Of a stretch of 36,668 nucleotides of DNA, positions 1-7,472 are shown in pieces; positions within the stretch are counted from its first letter, which is position 1; each line of letters starts with the position of its first letter. The DNA is from an uncultured Candidatus Saccharibacteria bacterium (lineage in GTDB: Bacteria > Patescibacteriota > Saccharimonadia > Saccharimonadales > Saccharimonadaceae): the NCBI GenBank assembly GCA_938041555.1, contig CALIAC010000005.1, positions 1 through 36,668 of the forward strand, written 5' to 3'. A program made the translations under genes and the position numbers. The notes below the pieces were generated by a model that was given only the letters and a program-made list of their open reading frames with translations, was not told where the DNA came from and made no database searches.

Positions 1-2
1 CT

Positions 3-74
3 CGTCGCGCATTTTGGACATGGTACCTTGATGAGGCGATTCCTGCAGCAATGAATGGTAAATCACTAAAGTAA
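3..74 (+). CDS. possible C-terminus of a gene entering from the left edge
   Basis: One plus-strand frame is open from the window edge to a TAA at 72-74 and reads about 23 residues, including FWTWYLDEAIPAA, which looks like real protein. The other two plus frames stop early. A hairpin with a T-run follows at 151-189, as expected for the end of a plus-strand transcript. The family is not recognisable from so short a piece, and chance openness cannot be excluded. Confidence 0.35.
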   Translation, partial: RRAFWTWYLDEAIPAAMNGKSLK

Positions 75-150
75 TTAACTATCAAACAGTAGTCAATTTA
101 TTTTGACTATATGTGCTTAGTAAACGAGAGTATAAAAAATTGCACTTTAA

Positions 151-189
151 AACAACAGCTGCTACTGTGTGTAGCGGTTGTTGCTTTTT
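151..189 (+). terminator. intrinsic terminator
   Basis: The inner stem GCTAC/GTAGC is extended by an imperfect AACAAC/GTTGTT stem and followed by CTTTTT. It would end a transcript coming from the left edge. Confidence 0.55.
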
Positions 190-222
190 ATAATATACCT
201 GTAGAGGCATAACATGATCTGT

Positions 223-247
223 GTATACCTCAGCAGGTATACCTGCT
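223..247. repeat. two overlapping perfect palindromes
   Basis: GTATACCT-CAGC-AGGTATAC (223-242) overlaps the uninterrupted palindrome AGCAGGTATACCTGCT (232-247). The second covers the stop codon of the minus-strand gene at 246. A third TATACCTG copy lies near 195. There is no T-run on the minus strand, so this is not a standard terminator. It could be a protein-binding site or an RNA 3'-end structure. Confidence 0.5.
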
Positions 248-761
248 ATAACGGTGCTTCTACCGCTGCCCAGGTTGCGTCGGGTTTATCCTCAGGAATG
301 ATGACAGTTACCTGATGACCAATCTCAATCCGGAAGAATGTCACACTTGCCAGCAGGATTCGATATTCTCTCCCCTGTGCTTCCACGTAGTACGCGCCAT
401 CGTGTTGGGTGAGCGTACCGATAATCTGCTTGCGCTCTACTCGCTTGATTTGCTTGTAGATAAAGCCGCCATCGTCAGCAATTGTCAGCTTGAGCTTGTC
501 ACCCTCAACAAGCTTAGACTTACTGGCGTAATTGGCTGGCACGGGATAATTCTTACCGTCGGCATCGACCATTACCTGCCCGTCAAAGATACCTTCGACT
601 ATCTTGCCCGATACTTCTTCGCGACTATTGCTTGGTACGACAACTTCGCCATCGTCACCAATAATACTCATCAATAATTCCTTTGCAGCGGCTAGGTTCG
701 TCTCTGCCTCTTGAATCAGCGATCGTAATCGCTTCACCTGTTTCTCTGGTAGTTCAGACAT
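246..761 (-). CDS. conserved hypothetical protein with coiled-coil start and beta-rich core
   Basis: The product has 171 residues from ATG at 761 and no signal peptide or membrane segment. The first 35 residues are helical and charged (MSELPEKQVKRLRSLIQEAE). The rest is beta-rich and regularly patterned, with short repeats such as VSGKIVEGIFDGQVMVDADG, KLKLTIADDGGF and IIGTLTQHDG that suggest small barrel (OB or KOW-like) folds. I do not recognise a family, though the style is that of a conserved cytoplasmic protein. The frame extends to a TTG at 800, only 3-5 nt after a strong -10 box. I prefer ATG 761, with a weak AAGGA 12 nt upstream. A leaderless TTG start at 800 (184 residues) remains possible. 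Confidence 0.75.
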   Translation of the reverse strand: MSELPEKQVKRLRSLIQEAETNLAAAKELLMSIIGDDGEVVVPSNSREEVSGKIVEGIFDGQVMVDADGKNYPVPANYASKSKLVEGDKLKLTIADDGGFIYKQIKRVERKQIIGTLTQHDGAYYVEAQGREYRILLASVTFFRIEIGHQVTVIIPEDKPDATWAAVEAPL

Positions 762-803
762 ATTTTCTCGCAATTCCTTGTCTGTTTTCTTAGTTATCAA
801 CTC

Positions 804-834
804 ATTATATAGCGATGGGGTGGGGCCTTGTCAA
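804..834 (-). promoter_or_regulatory. sigma70-type promoter for the gene at 246-761
   Basis: A perfect -35 TTGACA (829-834) lies 17 bp from TATATA, or 19 bp from the overlapping TATAAT (804-809). Transcription would start near 797-799, which bears on the start of the downstream gene. Confidence 0.75.
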
Positions 835-846
835 GGCACTTGGTGG

Positions 847-1080
847 TTATCCACAGCGATAACAGGGGTAGCCAGTAGTTCGTTGTAAAAATGGTACGAT
901 GCTTAGAGCGCTACCCTCGATAGTATAACCAGCAAAGAGTAACCAGAGGAGACGGACTCCTGCCCTCTCTGTATCTTGAACGTGCCATCGCAGCTCTCGG
1001 CCTACCGCGATGAGTATGATGAACCACGGCAGTGGCCCAATAACCAGCAAAACTATGGCGGCGATAGTCATGACGCTCAT
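847..1080 (-). CDS. small membrane protein, two predicted TM helices
   Basis: The product has 77 residues. ATG at 1080 is chosen because AAGGGAG lies 6-7 nt upstream. The longer frame would run into the rplL terminator. Residues 4-26 (MTIAAIVLLVIGPLPWFIILIAV) form one hydrophobic helix. After a charged loop (GRELRWHVQDTERAG), residues 42-60 form a second. The tail has two cysteines (GYPCYRCG). The family is unknown. It lies just downstream of the rplL terminator, so it may be expressed only by readthrough or from a promoter I could not identify. Confidence 0.5.
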   Translation of the reverse strand: MSVMTIAAIVLLVIGPLPWFIILIAVGRELRWHVQDTERAGVRLLWLLFAGYTIEGSALSIVPFLQRTTGYPCYRCG

Positions 1081-1114
1081 GATATTCTCCCTTCCTTGGA
1101 AGTGTAACCCAACC

Positions 1115-1137
1115 AAAAACACACCCAAGCGGGTGTG
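1115..1137 (-). terminator. intrinsic terminator of the rplJ-rplL operon
   Basis: Minus-strand hairpin CACACCC-gctt-GGGTGTG followed by TTTTT, about 30 nt after the rplL stop codon. Confidence 0.85.
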
Positions 1138-1167
1138 CTGATGGTATCAATGCGGTCGGTAGGGTGA

Positions 1168-1542
1168 TTACGCCAGTTCGACGGTAGCGCCAGCCTCTTC
1201 CAAGGTCTTCTTGGCAGCTTCAGCGTCGTCTTTGCTGACCTTTTCTTTGATTGGGCTTGGTGCGTTGTCGACCAAAGCTTTTGCCTCACCTAGGCCAAGG
1301 CCAGTGAGTTCCTTAACAGCCTTGATGACAGCAACCTTTTGGCCACCAACTTCTTTGAGGGTGACGGTGAATTCGGTCTGCTCGTCTTCAGCAGCACCAG
1401 CGTCGGCGGCTGGACCAGCGACAGCAACTGCAGCAGCGGCTGGCTCAATACCGTATTCGTCCTTGAGGACATTTTTGAGTTCGTTGACTTCCAGAACGGT
1501 CAAAGCAACCAGTTCTTCGGCCAGTTTTTTCACATCTGCCAT
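1168..1542 (-). CDS. rplL: 50S ribosomal protein L7/L12
   Basis: This is the stalk protein of the large subunit, which recruits and stimulates the translational GTPases. It has 124 residues, normal for the family. The N-terminal dimerisation helices (1-32) are followed by an alanine-rich hinge (about 34-52) and the C-terminal domain with the conserved GGQKVAVIKAVKELTGLGL and EAKALVDNAP patches. ATG 1542 has AAAGGAATCC directly upstream. It is the second gene of the rplJ operon, separated from rplJ by 87 nt, and is closed by the terminator at 1115-1137. Higher expression than L10 would be expected, since the stalk carries several L12 copies. Confidence 0.97.
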   Translation of the reverse strand: MADVKKLAEELVALTVLEVNELKNVLKDEYGIEPAAAAVAVAGPAADAGAAEDEQTEFTVTLKEVGGQKVAVIKAVKELTGLGLGEAKALVDNAPSPIKEKVSKDDAEAAKKTLEEAGATVELA

Positions 1543-1629
1543 GATGGATTCCTTTCGATGATGTGCGATAGAATCATCGCACAAGTTATTGTCTGCATAG
1601 TGCAAACGTTAGTACAATGCTGCGCTTGG

Positions 1630-2157
1630 TTACGCAGCTGCTTTGGCGTCTTCGATGCCATCGAGCAACGCATGAAGGTTGCCCGAAAGTGCGTTGGTAG
1701 TGTCGTGTACTGGCGAGAGCAGCTGTGCCACCACTTCGGCCACCAGCTGATTCTTGCTCGGCAAGCCAGCCAGTGCAGTGACGTCGGCTGTGTTGAGAGC
1801 TTCACCTTCGCCACTAAAGCCAGCAACCAACTGAACTGTTGGATGCGTCTTGGCAAACTCGTGCAACACCTTCGCTGCCATCACTTCGTCATCTGGCGAG
1901 ATTGCATAAAGCAACTGCCCAGCCAGGGCCGAAGTGTCGGTATCTTTGTAGGTGTCATGCTGCGCAAAGGCAACACGCACGAGACGGTTCTTCACCACCT
2001 TAATGACAACACCAGCTTCGCGAGCTTCGCGGCGCAACGCCTGCAGATCTGCCACACTTGTCCCTTGGTAGGTCGCGACGGCAGTGCCCTTTGCCTCTGC
2101 GAGAAGCTCACTCATTTCAGCCACCAAAGCTTGTTTTTTATCTTTGGAAATTGCCAT
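1630..2157 (-). CDS. rplJ: 50S ribosomal protein L10
   Basis: L10 anchors L12 dimers to 23S rRNA and forms the stalk base. The product has 175 residues, typical length. The rRNA-binding domain opens with MAISKDKKQALVAEMSELL and contains YQGTSVADLQALRREAREAG and VVKNRLVRVA. The C-terminal helix (LHALLDGIEDAKAA) is the L12 docking part. ATG 2157 is preceded by AAAGGA at 9 nt. The gene lies behind a leader of about 270 nt that contains an intrinsic terminator and a second hairpin. This suggests autoregulation by the L10-L12 complex, as known in other bacteria. Confidence 0.97.
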   Translation of the reverse strand: MAISKDKKQALVAEMSELLAEAKGTAVATYQGTSVADLQALRREAREAGVVIKVVKNRLVRVAFAQHDTYKDTDTSALAGQLLYAISPDDEVMAAKVLHEFAKTHPTVQLVAGFSGEGEALNTADVTALAGLPSKNQLVAEVVAQLLSPVHDTTNALSGNLHALLDGIEDAKAAA

Positions 2158-2182
2158 AAGATAAAATCCTTTCTTTGGAGTT

Positions 2183-2220
2183 GTAATACCTATACACACC
2201 GAAAAGGAGTGCAGTATTAC
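2183..2220 (-). promoter_or_regulatory. hairpin in the rplJ leader next to the ribosome binding site
   Basis: Perfect 7-bp stem GTAATAC/GTATTAC with a further CAC/GTG pairing inside. It ends about 10 nt before the AAAGGA ribosome binding site of rplJ, where it could control access to the site or contribute to an L10-L12 binding structure. Confidence 0.6.
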
Positions 2221-2269
2221 TGGTTTGTTGTTGTATCCGACCGCATTGTTAATGTCCGACATATGCCGC

Positions 2270-2301
2270 AAAAAATCGTCTCTGCACGATTGCAAAGACG
2301 A
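2270..2301 (-). terminator. leader terminator (attenuator) upstream of rplJ
   Basis: An 11-bp hairpin (TCGTCT, one T-G wobble, TGCA) with loop ATCG is followed by TTTTTT. It lies 113 nt before the rplJ start and about 130 nt after the promoter, with no gene in between, so it must act on the rplJ leader. This fits the terminator-containing L10 leaders known from Firmicutes. Confidence 0.8.
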
Positions 2302-2431
2302 GTCTCGAGTTTCGTGTTAGAACGCTGGCGTAAGAGGCTACAGCGTATCCGAAATTCCCTCGGTAGCATACTTATCGGCTGCTTTGTCGTGCATAACAGC
2401 CCGCTACGGTCTTTGGCAATGTCTGGGAGAG

Positions 2432-2461
2432 ATTATAGCAGATGATGGTAGGTGGATGCAA
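2432..2461 (-). promoter_or_regulatory. promoter of the rplJ-rplL operon
   Basis: -35 TTGCAT (2456-2461), 18-bp spacer, extended -10 TGC-TATAAT (2432-2437). The 2158-2510 stretch holds only this promoter and the structured rplJ leader. Confidence 0.8.
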
Positions 2462-2510
2462 GGCACGGAAAACTATTTGTGTCAGCGTGTAAACAGAGTG
2501 AAGAAGTAGC

Positions 2511-4646
2511 TTAGCTGTGCAGTTGTGCTTGGGCAAGCATCGCGTCGATTTTGCGGTTCGTATTGTTAATGCGGCTTCGGCTTGGCTGGTGCAATGTTGT
2601 TTTGCCAAAATCCTGCTTACGCCTATTGAGCTCACTCATGCGCGTGAGCTGCTCTTCTGTTGGCTGGAACTGGTAGCCAAGCTGCTTACCTAGTTTATAT
2701 AGAATATGCGCCGCAACACCATGGCGTGCTGCTTTGCGGTCCTCCTTGGTGAGGATCTGGACTTCAAAGGGCAAAATACCTGAGGCTTGATCCTCGTACA
2801 GGCCTGTCATCTTAGCAACGCGAAAACCTTTCTTGTTGTCTTCCTTAAAATCAATATACTCTTCAGCACGAGTACCCGGATAACGAGCCTCAAATGCAGC
2901 CCTAATATCCTTAATGAATTGAGTGTCTCCCTCTACCTTGAGTATCTTGTCTCGGCCTGGTGCAGCATATGGGGTAATAATATAGTCATCATCCTCGTTG
3001 GTTGAAGTCTTGTTATTTTGCGTAGCTTTATCTTGTGGTGGCGTAACAATACCGTTGTTATTGATCATATCCAAGAACACATCAAGCAGTTCATCGCGAT
3101 CCTCTGTAATGAATGTGATGCCATCAATATCGAACGGTACTTCGAGCGAGCTGTCCTTCTCTGGTGGCGATAATGAACGTAGTGTCTGTGGTGTAATATC
3201 GTCAAATTGCTCACAGAGCTCGTCGATGCATTGAGTCTTTAAATCGTCCAAGATCTTTATCGTGTTCTCATCATATGCTTGCAAGTCTTCGTATGGTATG
3301 AATTCTCGCTCACCCTGGCGTTCTTTCTCTTTAGCTTTTACACTATTCATCTTGTCATCATACGCTTGCAGTATGTCTGGTGAGATAGAGGCGCGGATTT
3401 TTTGATAGTCTTCTCTCTTTTGTTTCTCTGCTTTTTTTGCTCCTTCCGCAAGCTTACGTGCGAGAGAGCCAACAGACTTGAGCCGCCATACCGCTCGGAG
3501 CTCAGTATGCCACTCATAGCTACAGTTGCCGTTCCCTACCACAATATTGTGGTTCGACTCCTGACCAAGGACAAGCTTGCTGTCGCCTCCGCTTTTGTCT
3601 GTTTTGCCAATCATGCGCGCGAGAATTTTTTCTGTAATGTTGCAATAGTTTTGGTTGCGTTCTTCGGCAGTGATGACGTGATCTGGGTTGTCAGTATCGG
3701 TAGTACCCAGAACGCCAAACTCCGACAGGATGCGCTCAGCAAGATCCACAAAATGCCCTTGGCCGGTATTGCGCAGTTGGAGGCATATCACCTTACTTCG
3801 TAATGCCATTGCTAGTCCATCGAAGCCAATGATTTCGCACAGTGGTGCAAGCAGTGCTTCGCTCTTGTAGGCTAGTTCATACGCTTCCGATGTATCATAG
3901 CGAGTGTTGTTAAGTTTATTGAGCGTGTTGACAGCCTCCATAAAAATAGTCGAAAGCCCAACGCTCTCTCCTGCATCCAAAAGGTCATCAAGATTAAGCA
4001 TATTCATTGGCTGCTGCCAGAGTTCTTTCATGAGGTTCTCTGCTTGCATGCGGTCGTGTGTTGCAGTCTCAAGAAGTTGACTTTGTTTCTGTTCGTCTGT
4101 AAGATACTGACTCTCCGCAGAGGAAGGCTTTATCCTTCCTTTTGATTTTTCGAGCTTTCGAGCTTTCGTAATGGCTGTGTACAGAGACTCTTTGTTCTCG
4201 GTGTCTGGTTTAGAGGGCATCTTCTGCGTATTAAGAAATTTACTCCAGGCGCTTGACAGCTGGCTGGTATCCTGCAGCATCGAAACAATTTGGTTAAACT
4301 TTTTATATGCATCTACTTCCCACTGTTTTTTATGATCTTCGAGCATCTTGTGGCGGAGGCTGGCAAGGTTCTCCGTTTTGAGCAGTTCATCACGATTGCC
4401 TGCTGTATACAATAAGTACGCAGTATATGCACTGTGATTGCTATATTTTGCAAATAGCTCTCCAGCAAAGTCTCGCATGAGGCTCAAGCCCGATACGATT
4501 CGCTTTGTTTTAGACTCTGGTGTGCTAGTTAGATTGAGCGCTTTTTCGTATAAATCGTATCGATCTTTATCAAAGCCCGCATTTGTCTCGTGCGCTAAGG
4601 TGTTATTTGCTGGGTTAGCTGTACGCTCTTTTGTTGGATTCGACAC
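2511..4646 (-). CDS. divergent RelA/SpoT-like protein with apparently degenerate active sites
   Basis: The product has 711 residues and no membrane segments. Residues 254-305 (YKSEALLAPLCEIIGFDGLA) resemble the segment after the HD hydrolase of RelA/SpoT proteins, where ETL-IYAPLAHRLG is usual. Residues 505-530 (FDIDGITFITEDRDELLDVF) resemble the D-x-x-x-R-I-I strand of the ppGpp synthetase. Residues 596-651 run EYIDFKEDNKKGFRVAK, then PFEVQILTKEDRKAARHGVA and AHILYK, matching DYIA-PK-NGY-S-H and EVQIRT-H-AE-G-AAHW-YK. The Glu of EVQI is kept. The NGYxSxH tyrosine/histidine motif is changed to GFRVAK, and no clear HD motif is visible near the N-terminus. Residues 310-500 are a charged insertion. 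GTG 4646 lacks a Shine-Dalgarno; TTGTGA-17-TACAGT ends 10 nt upstream. Catalytic activity is doubtful. Confidence 0.7.
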   Translation of the reverse strand: MSNPTKERTANPANNTLAHETNAGFDKDRYDLYEKALNLTSTPESKTKRIVSGLSLMRDFAGELFAKYSNHSAYTAYLLYTAGNRDELLKTENLASLRHKMLEDHKKQWEVDAYKKFNQIVSMLQDTSQLSSAWSKFLNTQKMPSKPDTENKESLYTAITKARKLEKSKGRIKPSSAESQYLTDEQKQSQLLETATHDRMQAENLMKELWQQPMNMLNLDDLLDAGESVGLSTIFMEAVNTLNKLNNTRYDTSEAYELAYKSEALLAPLCEIIGFDGLAMALRSKVICLQLRNTGQGHFVDLAERILSEFGVLGTTDTDNPDHVITAEERNQNYCNITEKILARMIGKTDKSGGDSKLVLGQESNHNIVVGNGNCSYEWHTELRAVWRLKSVGSLARKLAEGAKKAEKQKREDYQKIRASISPDILQAYDDKMNSVKAKEKERQGEREFIPYEDLQAYDENTIKILDDLKTQCIDELCEQFDDITPQTLRSLSPPEKDSSLEVPFDIDGITFITEDRDELLDVFLDMINNNGIVTPPQDKATQNNKTSTNEDDDYIITPYAAPGRDKILKVEGDTQFIKDIRAAFEARYPGTRAEEYIDFKEDNKKGFRVAKMTGLYEDQASGILPFEVQILTKEDRKAARHGVAAHILYKLGKQLGYQFQPTEEQLTRMSELNRRKQDFGKTTLHQPSRSRINNTNRKIDAMLAQAQLHS

Positions 4647-4829
4647 AGTGCATACAACTGTAGCAAAGTTATCAAAAAATCACAAGGGTTGACCTCTGCA
4701 GGATGCATACTAATGAACTAATGCGATGCGTGAGGCTAGGCTGTTCACACTAAAGATACTCCTATGCTGTGTGAATATAAGGTTATTATGTAGGGGGTCA
4801 GGTACAGGTATATTACTAATATTACTTCT

Positions 4830-4858
4830 TGCTAAATAGCCCCATAGGGTATTTAGCA
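4830..4858. terminator. inverted repeat after tmk, possible terminator
   Basis: The repeat TGCTAAATA/TATTTAGCA with inner CCC/GGG pairing begins 4 nt past the tmk stop. It lacks a clean T-run on the minus strand and is T-rich downstream on the plus strand. The remaining spacer up to 4646 shows no gene. Confidence 0.5.
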
Positions 4859-4861
4859 TAA

Positions 4862-5551
4862 TTATTTTAGATTAATGATCGATAGAACTTCTTGCTGTAT
4901 CTGGTATGGCGACTTAAGCACTCCATCATCGCGAATGCACTGAATTGTAGGAATGTGGTGGTTTCTCGCGAGAATGCGATAGCCATCATGGACGCGCTGC
5001 TGAAAGTCGCTGTCTTGTGATTCGAAGATATCTAGCGTCGCGAGAGCACCTCTCTGCTTTATACGATGCATGCGTTCCTGCTCGTCGTTGAGCGTGAGGA
5101 TGATGAGATAGTCTGGCGTGAGATAGCGTTGGCTGGTAAATAAGCCGGTAATGTGCCGGATATGTTCTTGACTCAGGCCTTCGCCATACCCCTGATAGGC
5201 GAGCGTCGAGAAATAATTGCGAGACGCGAGGACAGTTTCGCCCCGCTCCAGCGCTGGTTGAATAATCTGCTGCCATAGCTCGCGCCGTGCAGTACTAAGT
5301 AGTGCGAGATTAATCTCTGGGTCGCGACGGAGATTGCCATTTTTGATAACGGTGCGGAGATAGTGAGCGATTGGCGTAGTCTGAGCTAGGTCATCACTAC
5401 TTGGCTCCTCGACAACCGTCACTGAATGGCCGTGAGCTCGATAGTGTTTGGCAAGAAGCTCTACTTGGGTCGATTTGCCCGTGCCATCAATCCCCTCAAT
5501 GACGATATAGTTACCTTGGTGCTGAGCTTTCTTACCGCGTTTTATGTTCAT
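4862..5551 (-). CDS. tmk: thymidylate kinase
   Basis: The enzyme phosphorylates dTMP to dTDP with ATP, an essential step of dTTP synthesis in the cytoplasm. It has 229 residues, slightly long for the family because of about 12 basic residues at the N-terminus. The Walker A motif GIDGTGKST is at 20-28. The motif usually read D-R-Y/F-x-x-S appears as ASRNYFSTLAYQG (109-121), so the DR aspartate is replaced by Ser. The lid region follows near RIKQRGALATLDIFE. The start is ATG 5551 with GAGGGG 9-10 nt upstream. It lies 18 nt after the unknown gene at 5570-6079 and is probably cotranscribed with it. Confidence 0.92.
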   Translation of the reverse strand: MNIKRGKKAQHQGNYIVIEGIDGTGKSTQVELLAKHYRAHGHSVTVVEEPSSDDLAQTTPIAHYLRTVIKNGNLRRDPEINLALLSTARRELWQQIIQPALERGETVLASRNYFSTLAYQGYGEGLSQEHIRHITGLFTSQRYLTPDYLIILTLNDEQERMHRIKQRGALATLDIFESQDSDFQQRVHDGYRILARNHHIPTIQCIRDDGVLKSPYQIQQEVLSIINLK

Positions 5552-5569
5552 TGCAAAATACCCCTCACC

Positions 5570-6079
5570 CTATATATCAATTTTTCGTAAAACAGATTCA
5601 GACGGTATAGTGCCCTTTGTAATATAATCTGTGAAGATCTGTCCAGCTTCTTCTCCCGTAAATACCTCTTCTGGATGAATACGAATCGTAAATGGTTCGC
5701 CATCGCGCTGCCAGGTGAGTGGAACAAATCGCTCTTTGTCAGCTACTGGCTCTCGCGCGACCACATAGTGGATATATGGATACTGAGCTGTTTGGTTGCC
5801 TGGATCCGGCACCCGCACCTCTATAGTCATGCCGGTATTAGACCCAGCGCATTGCATATAGTAGCCATCAGCCAAGCTATCCTTTGGTACATTCTTTGGA
5901 TGGGCAATACCATCTGGCAGGGCCCACACGCAGATACTAAAGCAACGGTTGCCATCAAGGGCAGTTGGGTCAGCAATAGCCTGGCTCACCTTTTGCGCAA
6001 TCTGCTCTGGTGTTTGTGGCTGCAAAAATCGCTCAAAATAACCAACACTACCAACGAGCGAATAGACATATTTTTTCAT
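5570..6079 (-). CDS. hypothetical protein upstream of tmk
   Basis: A soluble protein of 169 residues with no signal peptide and no family that I recognise. Visible traits are an aromatic, helical N-terminus (MKKYVYSLVGSVGYFERFL), a middle with single cysteines (FSICVWALPDG, GYYMQCAGS), a beta-rich segment (MTIEVRVPDPGNQ) and a C-terminal helix. The start is well defined: ATG 6079 follows GGAGGT at 6 nt. The 18-nt gap to tmk suggests one operon, although nothing in the sequence links it to nucleotide metabolism. Codon use and base composition match the neighbours. Confidence 0.75.
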   Translation of the reverse strand: MKKYVYSLVGSVGYFERFLQPQTPEQIAQKVSQAIADPTALDGNRCFSICVWALPDGIAHPKNVPKDSLADGYYMQCAGSNTGMTIEVRVPDPGNQTAQYPYIHYVVAREPVADKERFVPLTWQRDGEPFTIRIHPEEVFTGEEAGQIFTDYITKGTIPSESVLRKIDI

Positions 6080-6162
6080 ATAGCACCTCCGTTACTATGG
6101 TGATGAATGAATAGTATGAGAGTATCACCACTCATTCCATCATACCATGCATAGGTAGGCAC

Positions 6163-6201
6163 ATAAATAATACTGCCAGCTTCCCTGACTGGCAGTATTA
6201 T
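6163..6201 (-). terminator. intrinsic terminator of rplA
   Basis: Perfect 13-bp stem ATAATACTGCCAG/CTGGCAGTATTAT with a 9-nt loop, followed on the minus strand by TTATG. It starts 24 nt after the rplA stop codon. Confidence 0.85.
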
Positions 6202-6225
6202 GGCGAGTGCTATACTCTTTTCTAA

Positions 6226-7206
6226 CTAATCGAGTTTGTGCTCAACCTTGATGCCGGGCCCCATCGTCGTTGCAGCTGCGATGGATTTGACATATACACC
6301 CTTGAGTGAGCTTGGTTTCTGAGTTTGCAGGCTAGTGAAGAAGGCATCGGCGTTAGCGCGGAGCTTCTCTGTACCAAAGCTTACCTTGCCGATACTGAGG
6401 TGAATCGCTGCTTGCTTGTCTACGCGGTACTCCACCTTACCAGCTTTTGCCTCAGTCACAGCAGTTGCAATGTCAGTTGTTACAGTACCGCTCTTTGGGT
6501 TAGGCATTAGACCCTTTGGCCCGAGCAGACGGGCGTATTTACCAAGCTTTGGCATGTACTGCGGGGTGGCGATCAAAACGTCAAAGTCTAACGTGCCTTT
6601 GTCGAGCAGCTTGATGATAGCCTCTTCGCCAGCAATGTCTGCCCCTGCTTTGGTAGCAGTTGCAACCTCGGCTTCTGGCGCAAAGACGGCAACGCGAACA
6701 GTTTTGCCTGTGCCGTGTGGCAGGACAACTGTCGAGCGGATATTTTGATCGGCCTGGCGTGGATCAACACCAAGGCGGACGTGCAACTCAACGCTCGCAT
6801 CAAACTTAGCAGGGTTGGTCTCGGTTGCCAGCTGGAGTGCTTCGTCCAGCGAGTATGCCTTGTCTTTCTCAACCTTCTCAGCTAGCTTGCGATAGGCTTT
6901 GCCACGGCGCTCGATCAGCGGACGGACCTTTGGCGCGGGCCCTTTCTTGATAGCTGCATCGATATCACCCTGAGGCGTTGTATCGCCAGCCTCTTTGCGG
7001 GCTTCTTTCTCGGCTTTCGCTTCGGCCTCGTCGAGAGCCTTTTGGCTGCGCTTGCCAGCCTTTGCCACAGTAGCTTCACGCTGAGCAATGATGTCCTTGT
7101 CGTTTGCTGTAGCGATGGCTGCCTCAATCTCTGCAATAGTGTTTTTTTCTGAAACATCGAGTTTCAGCTCTGCTGCTTTTTCAAGCAGATCGGCTTTTTT
7201 TGCCAT
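6226..7206 (-). CDS. rplA: 50S ribosomal protein L1 with N-terminal extension
   Basis: L1 forms the mobile stalk near the E site, binds 23S rRNA and often represses its own mRNA. The product has 326 residues against about 230 usually. The L1 core begins near residue 100 (RGKAYRKLAEKVEKDKAYSL) and includes ELHVRLGVDPRQADQNIRST, LPHGTGK and the signature GLMPNPKSGTVT. The extra 100 residues start with KADLLEKAAELKLDVSEKNT and continue as a KA/EA-rich charged helix. The first 35 resemble SAP/Rho_N-like helix-turn-helix folds. ATG 7206 has AAAGGA upstream; the longer frame is ignored because of this site. Unlike the common arrangement, rplA is not next to rplK and has its own promoter and terminator. 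Confidence 0.95.
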   Translation of the reverse strand: MAKKADLLEKAAELKLDVSEKNTIAEIEAAIATANDKDIIAQREATVAKAGKRSQKALDEAEAKAEKEARKEAGDTTPQGDIDAAIKKGPAPKVRPLIERRGKAYRKLAEKVEKDKAYSLDEALQLATETNPAKFDASVELHVRLGVDPRQADQNIRSTVVLPHGTGKTVRVAVFAPEAEVATATKAGADIAGEEAIIKLLDKGTLDFDVLIATPQYMPKLGKYARLLGPKGLMPNPKSGTVTTDIATAVTEAKAGKVEYRVDKQAAIHLSIGKVSFGTEKLRANADAFFTSLQTQKPSSLKGVYVKSIAAATTMGPGIKVEHKLD

Positions 7207-7267
7207 AGTATCCTTTCTGTGGTGCAAGCGGCTTGGGTGCCTCCCACGTTTACTCATTAACCTTTCT

Positions 7268-7276
7268 AGTATAGCA
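7268..7276 (-). promoter_or_regulatory. extended -10 promoter of rplA
   Basis: TGC-TATACT with no good -35. It leaves a leader of about 55 nt before rplA, which contains a GGGAGGCACCC-type stem candidate. Confidence 0.6.
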
Positions 7277-7337
7277 TATATGGGCCCTAGCATGAGATAA
7301 TAAGCTTGTACAATGTGAAAATAACAGAGTAGTTATT

Positions 7338-7367
7338 TTGAGCACGCACTGCCAGTTGTGCTATAAT
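7338..7367 (+). promoter_or_regulatory. promoter of tRNA-Pro
   Basis: TTGAGC (7338-7343), 18-bp spacer and extended -10 TGC-TATAAT (7362-7367), 12 nt before the tRNA. Confidence 0.8.
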
Positions 7368-7379
7368 GATGGGTGTTGT

Positions 7380-7455
7380 CGGGGTGTGGCGCAGCTGGTA
7401 GCGCGTACGGCTGGGGGCCGTGAGGTCGCAAGTTCAAGTCTTGTCACCCCGACCA
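7380..7455 (+). tRNA. tRNA-Pro(GGG)
   Basis: This is a 76-nt cloverleaf. The acceptor pairs CGGGGTG/CACCCCG, the D stem is GCGC/GCGC, the anticodon stem TACGG/CCGTG holds loop CTGGGGG (anticodon GGG), and the T arm has loop TTCAAGT. The discriminator is A and CCA is encoded. A recombinase remnant begins just past its 3' end. Confidence 0.95.
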
Positions 7456-7472
7456 TTGAGTCAACACTCAAA

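Noticed and set aside
1339..2445. 368-residue plus-strand ORF antisense to rplL and rplJ
   Set aside because: It lies opposite two certain ribosomal genes and the rplJ leader, and its protein is rich in Cys, Phe and His without any motif.
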